64,000 nt of DNA from Kitasatospora sp. SUK 42 (GTDB lineage Bacteria; Actinomycetota; Actinomycetes; Streptomycetales; Streptomycetaceae), in NCBI RefSeq assembly GCF_015776785.2, contig NZ_LFMD02000002.1, forward strand, positions 1,052,838-1,116,837, given 5' to 3'. The notes under the pieces are model-generated. The model was not told the origin of the DNA. It did no database searches and saw nothing but the letters and a program-made list of their open reading frames with translations. The translations under genes were made by a program, and so were the position numbers. Shown here piece by piece: positions 53,024 through 62,138 of this stretch (position 1 is the first letter of the stretch; every line of letters begins with the position of its first letter).

Positions 53024-53105
53024 CCCTGCGCGGCGCCTCCGACCGGGAGGCCTCACCCGCCGCAGACGAGCCGGGATCGTCCGATCCGGACGTTCCGATA
53101 CCCGA

Positions 53106-53146
53106 CTGACGCCCCGTCACCGCGATCGACGATGACGGGGCGTCAG
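53106..53146. terminator. Terminator downstream of the 52-aa gene
   Basis: 14-bp perfect stem CTGACGCCCCGTCA and complement, 13-nt loop. The remaining ~180 nt to the next gene show no further structure. Confidence 0.8.
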
Positions 53147-53333
53147 TGCGTCCGGGGCCGGAGCCCGGGACGTTTGCCACCGCCCGTCACGGGACATCCC
53201 CCCAACGGGAACCGCCCGCGCCGCACCCCACCCAGCGCCGGCCGGGCGTCCGCCACCGACAGGTGCCGCCGTAGCCGTCCGTACGGGTGATCGTCCTTGA
53301 CGCGGCGGTCCGGAGGGAGGAGCGTTGTCGGCT

Positions 53334-53972
53334 ATGAGGGGCGAGCCAAGCTGCCCGAGGTGCGCCGGTCGGGTCCGCGCCCCCGGTCTGTTTTCGGACA
53401 CCTGGCAGTGCGACCGGCACGGAGCGGTGCACCCGATGCAGCCCGTGCTGCCCCCGAGTGTGGAAGCCCTGGGCGTCGCCGTCGTCCGTTCCCAGGTCCC
53501 CGTCTGGCTGCCCTGGCCGCTCCCGGTGGGCTGGCTCTACACCGGCATCGCCCACGTCGGGGACGACGTCTCGGGCGCCCGTGCCACCGCCGTCGCCTGC
53601 TCCGGGCCGGCGCCGCTGGGCGGCTTCGGCGAGCTGGTGCTGGTCGCCGAGGAGCTGGGCGTCGGGCTCGGCGCCCGCTACGCCGGACTGCCCGGGCCGG
53701 ACCCGGGCGACTCGGTCGGCCTCTACAAGCCCGCCGACGCCAAGCTGATGGCCGCCGGGCGGCCCACCCCGATGTTCCACGTCCCGGACGCCCCGGCCGA
53801 CCGCGCGGTGTTCGTCGGCGAGGCCCGCGGGCTCTGGCTCTGGGCGGTCGCCTGGCCCGAGCAGTCCGCCCTGGTGATGTACGACGAACTGGTGCTCACC
53901 GACCTGCGCGAGGCCGGCGCCGAGCTGGACCTGCTGCCCTGTGGGGCCCTCTCCCCCCGCCTGCTGGGCTGA
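53334..53972 (+). CDS. DUF6758-type conserved protein with N-terminal zinc motif
   Basis: 212 aa from the ATG at 53334; a TTG nine nt earlier, closer to GGAGGGAGGAG, is an alternative. It opens with a knuckle, CPRCAGRVR...WQCDRHG, likely binding zinc. A conserved globular domain (VWLPWPLPVGWLYTG, LVLVAEELGVGLGARYAG) follows. Known only as a Streptomyces-type conserved protein; no reaction is known. It is separated from the PHP gene by 46 nt, so co-transcription is likely. Confidence 0.8.
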   Translation: MRGEPSCPRCAGRVRAPGLFSDTWQCDRHGAVHPMQPVLPPSVEALGVAVVRSQVPVWLPWPLPVGWLYTGIAHVGDDVSGARATAVACSGPAPLGGFGELVLVAEELGVGLGARYAGLPGPDPGDSVGLYKPADAKLMAAGRPTPMFHVPDAPADRAVFVGEARGLWLWAVAWPEQSALVMYDELVLTDLREAGAELDLLPCGALSPRLLG

Positions 53973-54018
53973 ACGTCCTATCCTGGGCGGCACCCACGAG
54001 CATCCAGGAGTCCGCCCC

Positions 54019-54879
54019 GTGCGCATCGACCTGCACGCCCACAGCAACGCCTCCGACGGCACCGACAGCCCGGCCGAGCTGGTCGCGGCGGCGGTCGCCA
54101 CCGGCCTCGACGTGGTGGCGCTCACCGACCACGACACCGTCGCCGGCCACGCCGAGGCGGCCGAGGCGGTGCACGCGCTGCCGGACGGCACCCGGCTGAC
54201 CCTCGTCCCGGGCGCCGAGCTGTCCTGCGCGGTGGAGGGCGTCAGCATGCACCTGCTGGCGTACCTGTTCGACCCCGAGGAGCCGGAGTTCGCGCGCGAG
54301 CGGGAGCTGGTGCGCACCGACCGGTTCCGGCGCGGGCGGGCGATCGTCGAGCGCTGCCGCGAGCTCGGCGCGGAGATCAGCTGGGAGCAGGTGCAGCGGA
54401 TCGCCGGGGCGGGCTCCGTCGGGCGGCCGCACATCGCCAGCGCGCTGGTCGAGGCCGGCGTGGTGGCCACCGTCTCGGACGCCTTCACCCCGGACTGGCT
54501 CGCCAACGACGGCCGGGCGGACGTCCGCAAGCACGAGACCGACCCGATCGAGGCGGTCCGGCTGGTCCGGGCGGCCGGCGGGGTGCCGGTCTTCGCCCAC
54601 CCCGGCGCGGTCAAGCGCGGCCGGACGGTGTCCGACGGGGTGATCGCCGACCTCGCGGCGGCCGGGCTGGCCGGGCTGGAGGTCGACCACACCGACCACG
54701 ACGAGGAGACCAGGCAGCGGCTGCGCGGCCTGGCCGGCGAGCTCGGACTGCTGGTCACCGGCTCCAGCGACTACCACGGCAGCCGCAAGACCGTCCGGCT
54801 CGGCGAGCACACCACCGACCCGGCCGTGTACGAGGCGCTGCTGGCGCAGGCCACCGGCGCGAAGCCGATCGGGCACTGA
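54019..54879 (+). CDS. PHP-domain phosphoesterase
   Basis: 286 aa from the GTG at 54019, with CCAGGAG 8 nt upstream. Metal-binding residues of the PHP fold: RIDLHAHSNASDGT, LTDHDTVAGH, PGAELSC, FAHPGAVKRG, DHTDHDEE and SSDYHG. Most similar in layout to the YciV/RnaAM-type phosphoesterases, which are 5'-3' exoribonucleases or 3',5'-bisphosphate nucleotidases. Cytoplasmic. Confidence 0.9.
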   Translation: MRIDLHAHSNASDGTDSPAELVAAAVATGLDVVALTDHDTVAGHAEAAEAVHALPDGTRLTLVPGAELSCAVEGVSMHLLAYLFDPEEPEFARERELVRTDRFRRGRAIVERCRELGAEISWEQVQRIAGAGSVGRPHIASALVEAGVVATVSDAFTPDWLANDGRADVRKHETDPIEAVRLVRAAGGVPVFAHPGAVKRGRTVSDGVIADLAAAGLAGLEVDHTDHDEETRQRLRGLAGELGLLVTGSSDYHGSRKTVRLGEHTTDPAVYEALLAQATGAKPIGH

Positions 54880-54960
54880 GCGGCGCGGCCGCCACGCTCC
54901 GGCGCACCGGGGCGCGGCATGGGCGTACGGACCCTGCCGCACGCCCGAGTTGAGCCGGAG

Positions 54961-55602
54961 TCAGTCGAGCTTGACGCCGCGCCGGTCCGGGTCGCGCAGG
55001 TCGGTGCCCTGGTTGAGCCAGCGCTCCTGGAGCGCGGCCGCGCCGTGCACCCGCTTCCAGCCCGCCTCGTTGGGCGTCATCGGCAGCAGCGGCAGGAAGC
55101 GCACCGGCTCGGCGGGCTCGGCGAGTTCCAGGTCCTCGACCAGGCCGCCCGGCTCGGCGGCCAGCACCGAGGTGAAGGGGGCGCCGTCCCAGAGCGGGGC
55201 GCCGAGGTCCAGCGAGCCGCCCGGGGCCACCACCAGGCCCTCGACCTGCGGGGTCGCGGCGAAGGTGGCGAGGCTGCGCAGCACGCCGTCGCGTCCGCCG
55301 CGCACGGTCAGCACCAGTTCGACGCGCGGGCCGCGCAGTTGGTCGGCGACCGGCGAGGTCGGGTCGGCCATCGGCGCGGCGGACATCCCGAGCGTGGTGT
55401 AGCGGACCAGGCCCTCGGCATCCGGGCCGAAGCGCAGCACCTCGATCCGGTCGGCGCCGAGGAAGGTGACGGCGGCACGGCCGCCCGGCTCGCCGAAGGT
55501 GGAGATCAGCCGGGCCTCGACGGCGGCCAGCACCGCCTCCCGGGAGAGCTCAGGGGAGCTGCCGCCGTGGGGGTCGCCGAAGAGCGGGAAGTCGTGCGCC
55601 AT
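54961..55602 (-). CDS. Suppressor-of-fused (SUFU) domain protein
   Basis: 213 aa. SUFU-like fold with LRFGPDAEGLVRYTTLGMSAAPM, RVELVLTVRG and the C-terminal FLPLLPMTPNEAGWKRVHG. Bacterial SUFU proteins are often linked to toxin immunity or polymorphic-toxin clusters. Here the gene stands alone without a recognisable toxin. Function is otherwise unknown. Confidence 0.78.
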   Translation of the reverse strand: MAHDFPLFGDPHGGSSPELSREAVLAAVEARLISTFGEPGGRAAVTFLGADRIEVLRFGPDAEGLVRYTTLGMSAAPMADPTSPVADQLRGPRVELVLTVRGGRDGVLRSLATFAATPQVEGLVVAPGGSLDLGAPLWDGAPFTSVLAAEPGGLVEDLELAEPAEPVRFLPLLPMTPNEAGWKRVHGAAALQERWLNQGTDLRDPDRRGVKLD

Positions 55603-55787
55603 GCCGGTGAGCGTAACCCGGGCGGGCGCGCGGGACGCGTGGAGGGCGGGCCCGTCGACGCGTGCGGACGGTGGGCCGTCAAGGCTTGGTCAACCCCCCG
55701 GCGCCGACGCCCGGTCAGGTGTTAGGGTGAGCGACTGGCCACCGGGATCCTTCGTCCCGGGGCGGCGGCGCGAAGGAGGTGGTTGCG

Positions 55788-55874
55788 GTGGATACCGGCC
55801 GACCATGCAGTACCGGCAGCTCTGCCCGGCCCCGACCTCCCCGCAGCATCCGCCCCGCAGGCCTTCGCGGCTGA
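55788..55874 (+). CDS. Pro/Arg-rich leader ORF upstream of corA
   Basis: 28 codons from the GTG at 55788, with a perfect AAGGAGGTGGTT ribosome-binding site. It contains RPRPPRSIRP and stops at 55872-55874, 156 nt before corA. A stable hairpin, CCGGGA...TCCCGG, lies just upstream (55742-55760). Proline-rich leader peptides control Mg2+-transporter genes in enteric bacteria by ribosome stalling or instability at low Mg2+. Whether this applies here is inference. The following 55930-56005 is C-rich and G-poor, suited to Rho loading. Confidence 0.5.
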   Translation: MDTGRPCSTGSSARPRPPRSIRPAGLRG

Positions 55875-56030
55875 ACCAGCCGTAGCGGCCCGGGCGCGCG
55901 GATCGACGGCGAACGGACCGGCCGGGAGAGCACCTTCGTCCCCTTCACCGGTGTTCCTCGCCGCCGCACCACGGCCCCGCCTTCGCCCTTCCCGCCGCCG
56001 TGCGACGGTTCCTGTCCCAGGGAGCCTGTC

Positions 56031-57152
56031 ATGTCGATGATCAACAGCCTGCGCGCCGCCGTCCGCACCAACCGCCGCCGGGGCGCCACCGGCCCGTACG
56101 ACGCCGTTCCGGAGGGCAGCGGCTCGGCGGTCGTGGACTGCGCGGTCTACCAGCACGGTCGGCGCAGCGGCGAGAGCTGCAGCCCGCGCGAGGCCGCCCG
56201 CCGGGTCAAGGCGGCGCACCAACTGACGGACGGCACCGGCTCGTTCAGCTGGATCGGGCTGCACGAGCCGACCGAGGCCGAGTTCGAGGGCATCGCCCAG
56301 CGCTTCGGCCTGCACCCGCTCGCGGTGGAGGACGCGGTGCACGCGCACCAGCGGCCCAAGGTGGAGCGCTACGACGACATCCTCTTCGCCGTCTTCAAGA
56401 CCATCCGCTACGTCGAGCACGACCAGCTGACGCCGACCAGCGAGGTGGTGGAGACCGGCGAACTGATGGTCTTCGCCGGGCGGGACTTCGTGATCACCGT
56501 GCGCCACGGCGGCCACGGCTCGCTCCAGGAGCTGCGGCACCGGCTGGAGGCCGACACCGACGAGTCCGGGCTGCTGGCGAAGGGCCCCTCGGCGGTGCTG
56601 CACGCGATCGCCGACCACGTGGTGGACAACTACCTGCTGGTCGCCGAGCGGCTGCAGACCGACATGGACGAGATCGAGTACGGCGTCTTCTCGGCCAAGG
56701 GCGGCCGCAGCGAGGACGTCGGCCGGGTGTACCAACTCAAGCGCGAGGTGCTGGAGTTCAAGCGCGCGGTGGCGCCGCTGCTGCGGCCCATGCAGCAGCT
56801 GTCCGAGCCGTCGCAGCGCCTGGTGGACCCGGACATCCAGAAGTACTTCCGGGACGTCGCCGACCACCTGGCCCGGGTCACCGAGCAGGTGCACGGCTTC
56901 GACGAGCTGCTGAACTCGCTGCTCCAGGCGAACCTGGCGCAGGTGTCGGTGGCGCAGAACGAGGACATGCGCAAGATCACCGCCTGGGCGGCGATCTTCG
57001 CCGTGCCCACGATGATCACCGGCGTGTACGGCATGAACTTCAAGTACATGCCCGAGTTGGACGACGAGTACGGCTACCCGATGGTGCTCGGCGCCATCGT
57101 GCTGATCTGCCTCGGGATGTACCGGGGCTTCCGCCGCAACGGCTGGCTGTAG
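56031..57152 (+). CDS. corA: CorA-type Mg2+ transporter
   Basis: 373 aa. Large cytoplasmic domain (IGLHEPTEAEFEGIAQRFGLHPLAVEDA, DILFAVFKTIRY), a long stalk helix and two C-terminal membrane helices. The channel-signature YGMNFKYMPE sits between them. Forms pentameric channels for Mg2+ (or Co2+/Ni2+) uptake. Preceded by a ~430-nt leader with a Pro-rich upstream ORF. Conserved in the same region as mrp and the MgtE-domain gene (Rv1239c). Confidence 0.94.
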   Translation: MSMINSLRAAVRTNRRRGATGPYDAVPEGSGSAVVDCAVYQHGRRSGESCSPREAARRVKAAHQLTDGTGSFSWIGLHEPTEAEFEGIAQRFGLHPLAVEDAVHAHQRPKVERYDDILFAVFKTIRYVEHDQLTPTSEVVETGELMVFAGRDFVITVRHGGHGSLQELRHRLEADTDESGLLAKGPSAVLHAIADHVVDNYLLVAERLQTDMDEIEYGVFSAKGGRSEDVGRVYQLKREVLEFKRAVAPLLRPMQQLSEPSQRLVDPDIQKYFRDVADHLARVTEQVHGFDELLNSLLQANLAQVSVAQNEDMRKITAWAAIFAVPTMITGVYGMNFKYMPELDDEYGYPMVLGAIVLICLGMYRGFRRNGWL

Positions 57153-57160
57153 CCGAAGGC

Positions 57161-58090
57161 TCAGCGCCGTCCGCCGCGGGCGACCAGCACCAGGCCGAGC
57201 AGGATCAGCACCACCGCCGGGTAGGCGGCCGCCGGGGGCCACTGGCCGAGCCAGAGGGCGGCGATCAGGGCCGCGCCCGGGGTCTCCAGCAGGATCGCGG
57301 TGGAGGTGATCGACGGGCCGAGGTTGCGCACCACCCGGTTGCTCAGCGAGTGGCCGAGCAGCTGGGCGGAGACCATCAGCAGCACGATCTGCCACCACGC
57401 CCCGGCCGACCAGCCGGACAGCGGCGTCCCGGCGGCCAGGCAGATCACCAGCAGGACCAGCCCGGTGGTGGCGTAGCAGACCAGCGTGTACGCGGTGGTG
57501 CTGACCGTCCGCCGGACCTCGGCGCCGAGCAGCATGTACCCGGCCGCGGCGAGGCCGGCGGCGAGGGCCAGGCCGTCGCCGAGCAGGGCGCGCGGGGACA
57601 TCGAGAGGTCCACGCCGGTCAGCACCAGCACGCCGGCGAAGGCGACGACGGTGCCGAGCCAGACCAGTCGCGGCGCCCGGACGCCGAACAGCCGCATCAG
57701 CAGGATCGTCCACAGCGGGGTGGTGGTGACCAGGGCGGTGGCGGAGGCCACCGAGGTCATCCGCAGGCTGGGCATCCAGAGCGCGAAGTGCACGGCGAGC
57801 AGCGCCCCGGCGGCGATCGCGAGCAGCAGCGCCCGCCGCCCGATGCCGCGCAGTTCGGCGCGGTGGCGCAGCAGCGCGTACGGGCCGAGGGCGCCGACCG
57901 ACATGACGTTGCGCCAGAGGGCGATCGCCAGCGCGGGGGCGGCGGTGGCGCTGATCAGCGGGCCGGAGAAGGAGATGCCGCCGATCGAGACGGCGAGCAG
58001 CAGCAGGTCGAGGGTCGGCAGCGGCTGCGCGGGCCGAGGGTCGGCGGCTGCGGCGATGGCGGGGGCGGTCGCGGGCCGGGCGGCGGGCAC
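57161..58090 (-). CDS. EamA-family (DMT) transporter
   Basis: 309 aa, ten hydrophobic helices in two EamA repeats (e.g. TATALVTTTPLWTILLMRL in the first, LETPGAALIAALWLGQWPP in the second). Drug/metabolite transporter superfamily; substrate cannot be inferred. It is convergent with corA, with just 8 nt between stops. Confidence 0.92.
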   Translation of the reverse strand: MPAARPATAPAIAAAADPRPAQPLPTLDLLLLAVSIGGISFSGPLISATAAPALAIALWRNVMSVGALGPYALLRHRAELRGIGRRALLLAIAAGALLAVHFALWMPSLRMTSVASATALVTTTPLWTILLMRLFGVRAPRLVWLGTVVAFAGVLVLTGVDLSMSPRALLGDGLALAAGLAAAGYMLLGAEVRRTVSTTAYTLVCYATTGLVLLVICLAAGTPLSGWSAGAWWQIVLLMVSAQLLGHSLSNRVVRNLGPSITSTAILLETPGAALIAALWLGQWPPAAAYPAVVLILLGLVLVARGGRR

Positions 58091-58221
58091 GGCGCTCCTT
58101 CGCTGGTCATGGTGGCGGGGCGCTCATACGGTAAGGCCCGTGGGCCGCTAATGGAACTGTCGCCCGGGGGCTGAGACGTCCGGCGGACACCGGGGGGCCT
58201 GAAAGCCGTACGCTGTCCGCC

Positions 58222-58761
58222 ATGGACCGTACGCCCGCCGCCGCGACCGCCGACGACCTCCTCGACCAGGCCCTGCTGGAGGAGGCCGCGAAGAAGTCCG
58301 GGCTGCTCTGGGTGCGCGCGGACGGCGAGGCGCAGGCCCGCCCGCTCTGGCACGCCTGGCACGACGGCGCGGTGGTGGTGGTCGGCGACGACGGCGAGCA
58401 GCCGCTGCACGGGCTGACCTCTGGCGCCGGGGCCGTGGTCACCGTGCGCAGCAAGGACAAGGGCGGCCGGCTGACCGGCTGGAACGCCAGGGTCGTCGAG
58501 CTGGAGCCGAACGGCGAGGCCTGGCGGGGCGCCGTCGAGGAGCTCAAGGGCAAGCGGCTGAACGCTCCCGACACCGACGCCATCACCGAGCGCTGGGCCC
58601 GCGAGTGCCGGGTGCTGCGGCTGGAGCCGACCGGGCCGCTGACCGAGCGTCCTGGCGCGATGCCGGACGGATCGCACGCCGCCCAGCCGCTGCCCACCCC
58701 GGCCACCACCCGCCGCCCGATCCCGGCCGGCCTGCCCAAACTGCTGTTCAAGCGCCGCTAA
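58222..58761 (+). CDS. Conserved hypothetical, split-barrel-like
   Basis: 179 aa. Its N-terminal part (LLWVRADGEAQARPLWHAWHD, AVVVVGDDGEQPLHGL, AVVTVRSKDKGGRL) resembles the strand pattern of FMN-binding split-barrel (pyridoxamine oxidase-like) proteins, without clear flavin-binding residues. The C-terminal ~40 residues are Pro/Thr-rich. Conserved next to the MgtE-domain gene in Streptomyces, as far as I recall. Function unknown. Confidence 0.7.
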   Translation: MDRTPAAATADDLLDQALLEEAAKKSGLLWVRADGEAQARPLWHAWHDGAVVVVGDDGEQPLHGLTSGAGAVVTVRSKDKGGRLTGWNARVVELEPNGEAWRGAVEELKGKRLNAPDTDAITERWARECRVLRLEPTGPLTERPGAMPDGSHAAQPLPTPATTRRPIPAGLPKLLFKRR

Positions 58762-58890
58762 AGGTTCATGCCCAGGACTCCTGCGGCCGCTACGGTGCCA
58801 CACCGGGCCGGGCCTCGGACACACGGGTAGCCTGGGCCGAACGTGCGCCCCGGCGCACGCCGCACGGCGTCGAGCGAGTCGAGGGAGTCC

Positions 58891-60177
58891 ATGGCAGGGC
58901 CAGGTACCCGGGTCTTCATCTCCCACCTCTCCGCCATCGCGGTCTTCGACCCGAACGGCGACCAGGTCGGCCGGGTCCGGGACGTGGTGGTCTCGCTGCG
59001 GCTCGGCGGCCGTCCGCCGCGCGTGCTCGGCCTGGTCGTCGAGGTGGTCGCCCGGCGCCGGATCTTCCTGCCGATGACCAGGGTGACCAGCCTGGAGTCC
59101 GGCCAGGTGCTCACCACCGGCCTGATCAACCTGCGGCGCTTCGAGCAGCGCCCGGCCGAGACGCTGGTGCTCGCCGAGCTGCTGGACCGCACCGTCACCT
59201 GGTCCAAGACCGGTGAGGAGGTCACCGTGCTGGACGTCGGCATGGTGCAGACCCGGCTGCGCGAGTGGGAGGTCAGCAAGGTCTTCGTGCAGGTCGGCCG
59301 GGCCGGCCGGCTGCGCAAGGGCAGGGGCGAGCGGCTCACCCTGGACTGGCAGGACGTCACCGGCTTCACGCTGCCCGAGCAGGACCAGGGCGCGGCCAAC
59401 CTGCTCGCCACCTTCGAGCAGCTACGCCCGGCCGACCTCGCCAGCGTGATGCACCACCTGTCCGCCAAGCGCCGGGGCGAGGTGGCCGCCGCGCTGCCCG
59501 ACGATCGGCTCGCGGACGTCCTGGAGGAGCTGCCCGAGGACGACCAGGTCGAGATCATCGGCAAGCTCAAGCAGGAGCGCGCCGCCGACGTCCTGGAGGC
59601 GATGGACCCGGACGACGCCGCCGACCTGCTCTCCGAGCTGCCCGGTGAGGAGGCCGAGCGGCTGCTCCAGCTGATGGAGCCCGAGGAGGCCGCGCCGGTG
59701 CGCCGCCTGCTGACGTACGAGGAGGACACCGCCGGCGGTCTGATGACCACCGAGCCGATCGTGCTGGAGCCGGACGCGACGGTCGCCGAGGCGCTGGCCC
59801 GGATCCGGGTCAGCGACCACAAGCCCGCGCTGGCCGCCCAGGTGTTCGTCTGCCGCCCGCCGAACGAGACCCCGACCGGGCGCTACCTGGGCGTCGTGCA
59901 CTTCCAGCGGCTGCTGCGCGAGCCCCCGTACGTGCTGGTCGGCTCACTGGTGGACGACGACCTGGACCCGCTGCCGCCGGACACCCCGCTGTCACTGGTG
60001 ACCAGCTACCTGGCGACCTACAACCTGGTGGCCGCGCCGGTCGTGGACGAGGCGGACCACCTGCTCGGCGCGGTGACCGTCGACGACGTGCTCGACCACC
60101 TGCTGCCGGACGACTGGCGCGACGACGCGCTGCACGCCGGGGACGACGAGAGGGAAGGGGTGGCCGGTGGACACTGA
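58891..60177 (+). CDS. Soluble MgtE-N/CBS-domain protein
   Basis: 428 aa from the ATG at 58891, with GAGGGAG upstream. A PRC-barrel-like N-terminus (~1-150: GDQVGRVRDVVVSLRLGG, GEEVTVLDVGMVQTR) is followed by the MgtE N-domain helical repeats (DRLADVLEELPEDDQVEIIGKL, AADLLSELPGEEAERLLQLM). Then come two CBS domains (GGLMTTEPIVLEPDATVAEA, PLSLVTSYLATYNLVAAPVVD). The membrane domain of MgtE is absent, so it cannot transport. A Mg2+-sensing regulatory role is inferred. Overlaps the next gene by 11 nt. Rv1232c-like. Confidence 0.9.
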   Translation: MAGPGTRVFISHLSAIAVFDPNGDQVGRVRDVVVSLRLGGRPPRVLGLVVEVVARRRIFLPMTRVTSLESGQVLTTGLINLRRFEQRPAETLVLAELLDRTVTWSKTGEEVTVLDVGMVQTRLREWEVSKVFVQVGRAGRLRKGRGERLTLDWQDVTGFTLPEQDQGAANLLATFEQLRPADLASVMHHLSAKRRGEVAAALPDDRLADVLEELPEDDQVEIIGKLKQERAADVLEAMDPDDAADLLSELPGEEAERLLQLMEPEEAAPVRRLLTYEEDTAGGLMTTEPIVLEPDATVAEALARIRVSDHKPALAAQVFVCRPPNETPTGRYLGVVHFQRLLREPPYVLVGSLVDDDLDPLPPDTPLSLVTSYLATYNLVAAPVVDEADHLLGAVTVDDVLDHLLPDDWRDDALHAGDDEREGVAGGH

Positions 60178-60802
60178 CCGCAACCGACAGCCGAACGACT
60201 CCGCGCGCCGGCGCCTCCAGGGCGAGCTGCGGGAGCTGCGCCAGCTGCGCGAGCTGCGCACCCGCGAGGGCGGCGGCCGGGACCGCCTGGAGACCTCCCC
60301 GATCACCGGCTCCAACCGCTCCCGGCTCGACCAGCCGCGCACCGCCCGCCCCGGCCTGATCACGCTGCCGTCCTACGACCCCGAGGCCTTCGGCGTGCTG
60401 TCGGAGCGGATCGCCCGCTTCCTCGGCACCGGGCGGTTCATCGTCTGGATGACGGTGGTGGTGGTCCTCTGGATAGGGTGGAACACCCTGCTGCCGGCCA
60501 GCGTGCGCTTCGACGAGTACCCGTTCATCTTCCTGACCCTGGCGCTGTCCCTGCAGGCCTCGTACGCGGCCCCGCTGATCCTGCTGGCGCAGAACCGCCA
60601 GGACAACCGGGACCGGGTCAACATGGAGCAGGACCGGGCCCGCAGCGACCGCAGCATCGCGGACACCGAGTACCTGGCCCGGGAGGTGGCGGCGCTGCGG
60701 CAGGGCCTCGGCGAGGTGGCCACACGCGACTTCATCCGCTCCGAACTCCAGTCGCTGCTCAAGGAGATGGACGAGCGCCGGGACGCCTCGGAGGCGCTGT
60801 GA
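60167..60802 (+). CDS. DUF1003 membrane protein
   Basis: 211 aa, GTG start overlapping the stop of the MgtE-domain gene by 11 nt, so the two are translationally coupled. Basic N-terminus, two transmembrane helices (FIVWMTVVVVLWIGWN and FIFLTLALSLQASYAAPLIL) with the DUF1003 signature NRQDNRDR, then a helical cytoplasmic tail. Function unknown. The coupling suggests that the soluble MgtE-like protein acts at the membrane with this partner. Confidence 0.88.
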   Translation: MDTDRNRQPNDSARRRLQGELRELRQLRELRTREGGGRDRLETSPITGSNRSRLDQPRTARPGLITLPSYDPEAFGVLSERIARFLGTGRFIVWMTVVVVLWIGWNTLLPASVRFDEYPFIFLTLALSLQASYAAPLILLAQNRQDNRDRVNMEQDRARSDRSIADTEYLAREVAALRQGLGEVATRDFIRSELQSLLKEMDERRDASEAL

Positions 60803-60858
60803 CCTGCGGCACGCTACCGACCGGTTAAGAGGTGCCCCGGGCGCCGTACCATCAAGGC

Positions 60859-62019
60859 ATGGCCAACGAGACAGAGGTCGCGGCCGGCGTCACGGAGGAG
60901 TCCGTACGCCAGGCGCTGGCGACCGTCAACGACCCGGAGATCAACCGCCCGATCACCGAGATCGGCATGGTGAAATCGGTCGAGATCGCCGAGGGCGGCG
61001 CCGTGCGCGTCGCGGTCTACCTGACCGTCTCCGGCTGTCCGATGCGCGACACCATCGTCACCCGGGTCCGCGAGGCGGTCGGCGCGGTGGCCGGCGTGAC
61101 CGGCGTCGAGGTCGAGCTCGACGTGATGAGCGACGCCCAGCGCAAGGAGCTCTCCCAGCTGCTGCGCGGCGGCGCCCCCGAGCGGGAGATCCCGTTCGCC
61201 AAGCCCGGCACGCTGACCCGCGTCTACGCCGTGGCCTCCGGCAAGGGCGGCGTCGGCAAGTCCTCGGTCACCGTGAACCTGGCCGCCGCGATGGCCGCGG
61301 ACGGCCTGAAGGTCGCCGTGGTGGACGCCGACATCTACGGCCACAGCGTGCCGCGGATGCTGGGCGTCGAGGGCCGGCCGACCCAGGTCCAGGACATGAT
61401 CATGCCGCCGCAGGCGAACGGCGTGAAGGTCATCTCGATCGGGATGTTCACCCCGGGCAACGCCCCGGTGGTCTGGCGCGGCCCGATGCTGCACCGCGCG
61501 CTGCAGCAGTTCCTCGCCGACGTGTGGTGGGGCGACCTGGACGTGCTGCTGCTGGACCTGCCGCCCGGCACCGGCGACATCGCGATCTCGGTGGCCCAGC
61601 TGGTCCCCAACGCGGAGATCCTGATCGTCACCACCCCGCAGATGGCCGCCGCCGAGGTAGCCGAGCGGGCCGGCACCATCGCGGTGCAGACCCACCAGAA
61701 GATCGTCGGCGTGATCGAGAACATGTCCGGCATGCCGTGCCCGCACTGCGACGAGATGATCGACGTGTTCGGCACCGGCGGCGGCCAGACCGTCGCGGAC
61801 GCGCTCACCCGCACCGTCGGCGCGACCGTCCCGGTGCTCGGCTCGATCCCGATCGACGTCCGGCTGCGCGAGGGCGGCGACGACGGCCGCCCGGTCGTGC
61901 TCGCCGCCCCCGACTCCCCGGCCGGCGCGGCCCTGCGCGCGGTGGCCGGCAAGCTCGGCGGCCGCCAGCGCGGGCTGTCCGGGATGTCGCTCGGGCTGAC
62001 CCCCAGGAACAAGTTCTGA
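60859..62019 (+). CDS. mrp: Mrp/ApbC-type Fe-S cluster carrier ATPase
   Basis: 386 aa from the ATG at 60859. N-terminal MIP18/DUF59 domain (VNDPEINRPITEIGMV, VSGCPMRDTI), then a deviant-Walker P-loop ATPase: ASGKGGVGKSS, VVDADIYGHS, LLDLPPGTGD. The CPHC in GMPCPHCDE bridges a 4Fe-4S cluster between subunits. It carries and inserts Fe-S clusters. Ended by the 16-bp hairpin at 62031-62066. Rv1229c-like. Confidence 0.95.
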   Translation: MANETEVAAGVTEESVRQALATVNDPEINRPITEIGMVKSVEIAEGGAVRVAVYLTVSGCPMRDTIVTRVREAVGAVAGVTGVEVELDVMSDAQRKELSQLLRGGAPEREIPFAKPGTLTRVYAVASGKGGVGKSSVTVNLAAAMAADGLKVAVVDADIYGHSVPRMLGVEGRPTQVQDMIMPPQANGVKVISIGMFTPGNAPVVWRGPMLHRALQQFLADVWWGDLDVLLLDLPPGTGDIAISVAQLVPNAEILIVTTPQMAAAEVAERAGTIAVQTHQKIVGVIENMSGMPCPHCDEMIDVFGTGGGQTVADALTRTVGATVPVLGSIPIDVRLREGGDDGRPVVLAAPDSPAGAALRAVAGKLGGRQRGLSGMSLGLTPRNKF

Positions 62020-62030
62020 CATCGGCGGAC

Positions 62031-62066
62031 GGAACGGGCCGGGTGCACCCGCACCCGGCCCGTTCC
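62031..62066 (+). terminator. Terminator after mrp
   Basis: 16-bp perfect stem GGAACGGGCCGGGTGC with complement, loop ACCC, 12 nt past the mrp stop. Confidence 0.88.
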
Positions 62067-62138
62067 CGTGCCCGGAACCGGTGACAGGACGTCAACCGGC
62101 ACGGCGCCGCGGCCGCTCGTGGTCCTCGGAGAAGGCGA

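Noticed and set aside
55740..56030. M-box (Mg2+ riboswitch) in the corA leader
   Set aside because: I could not find the conserved loop sequences of that class; the uORF reading is better supported.
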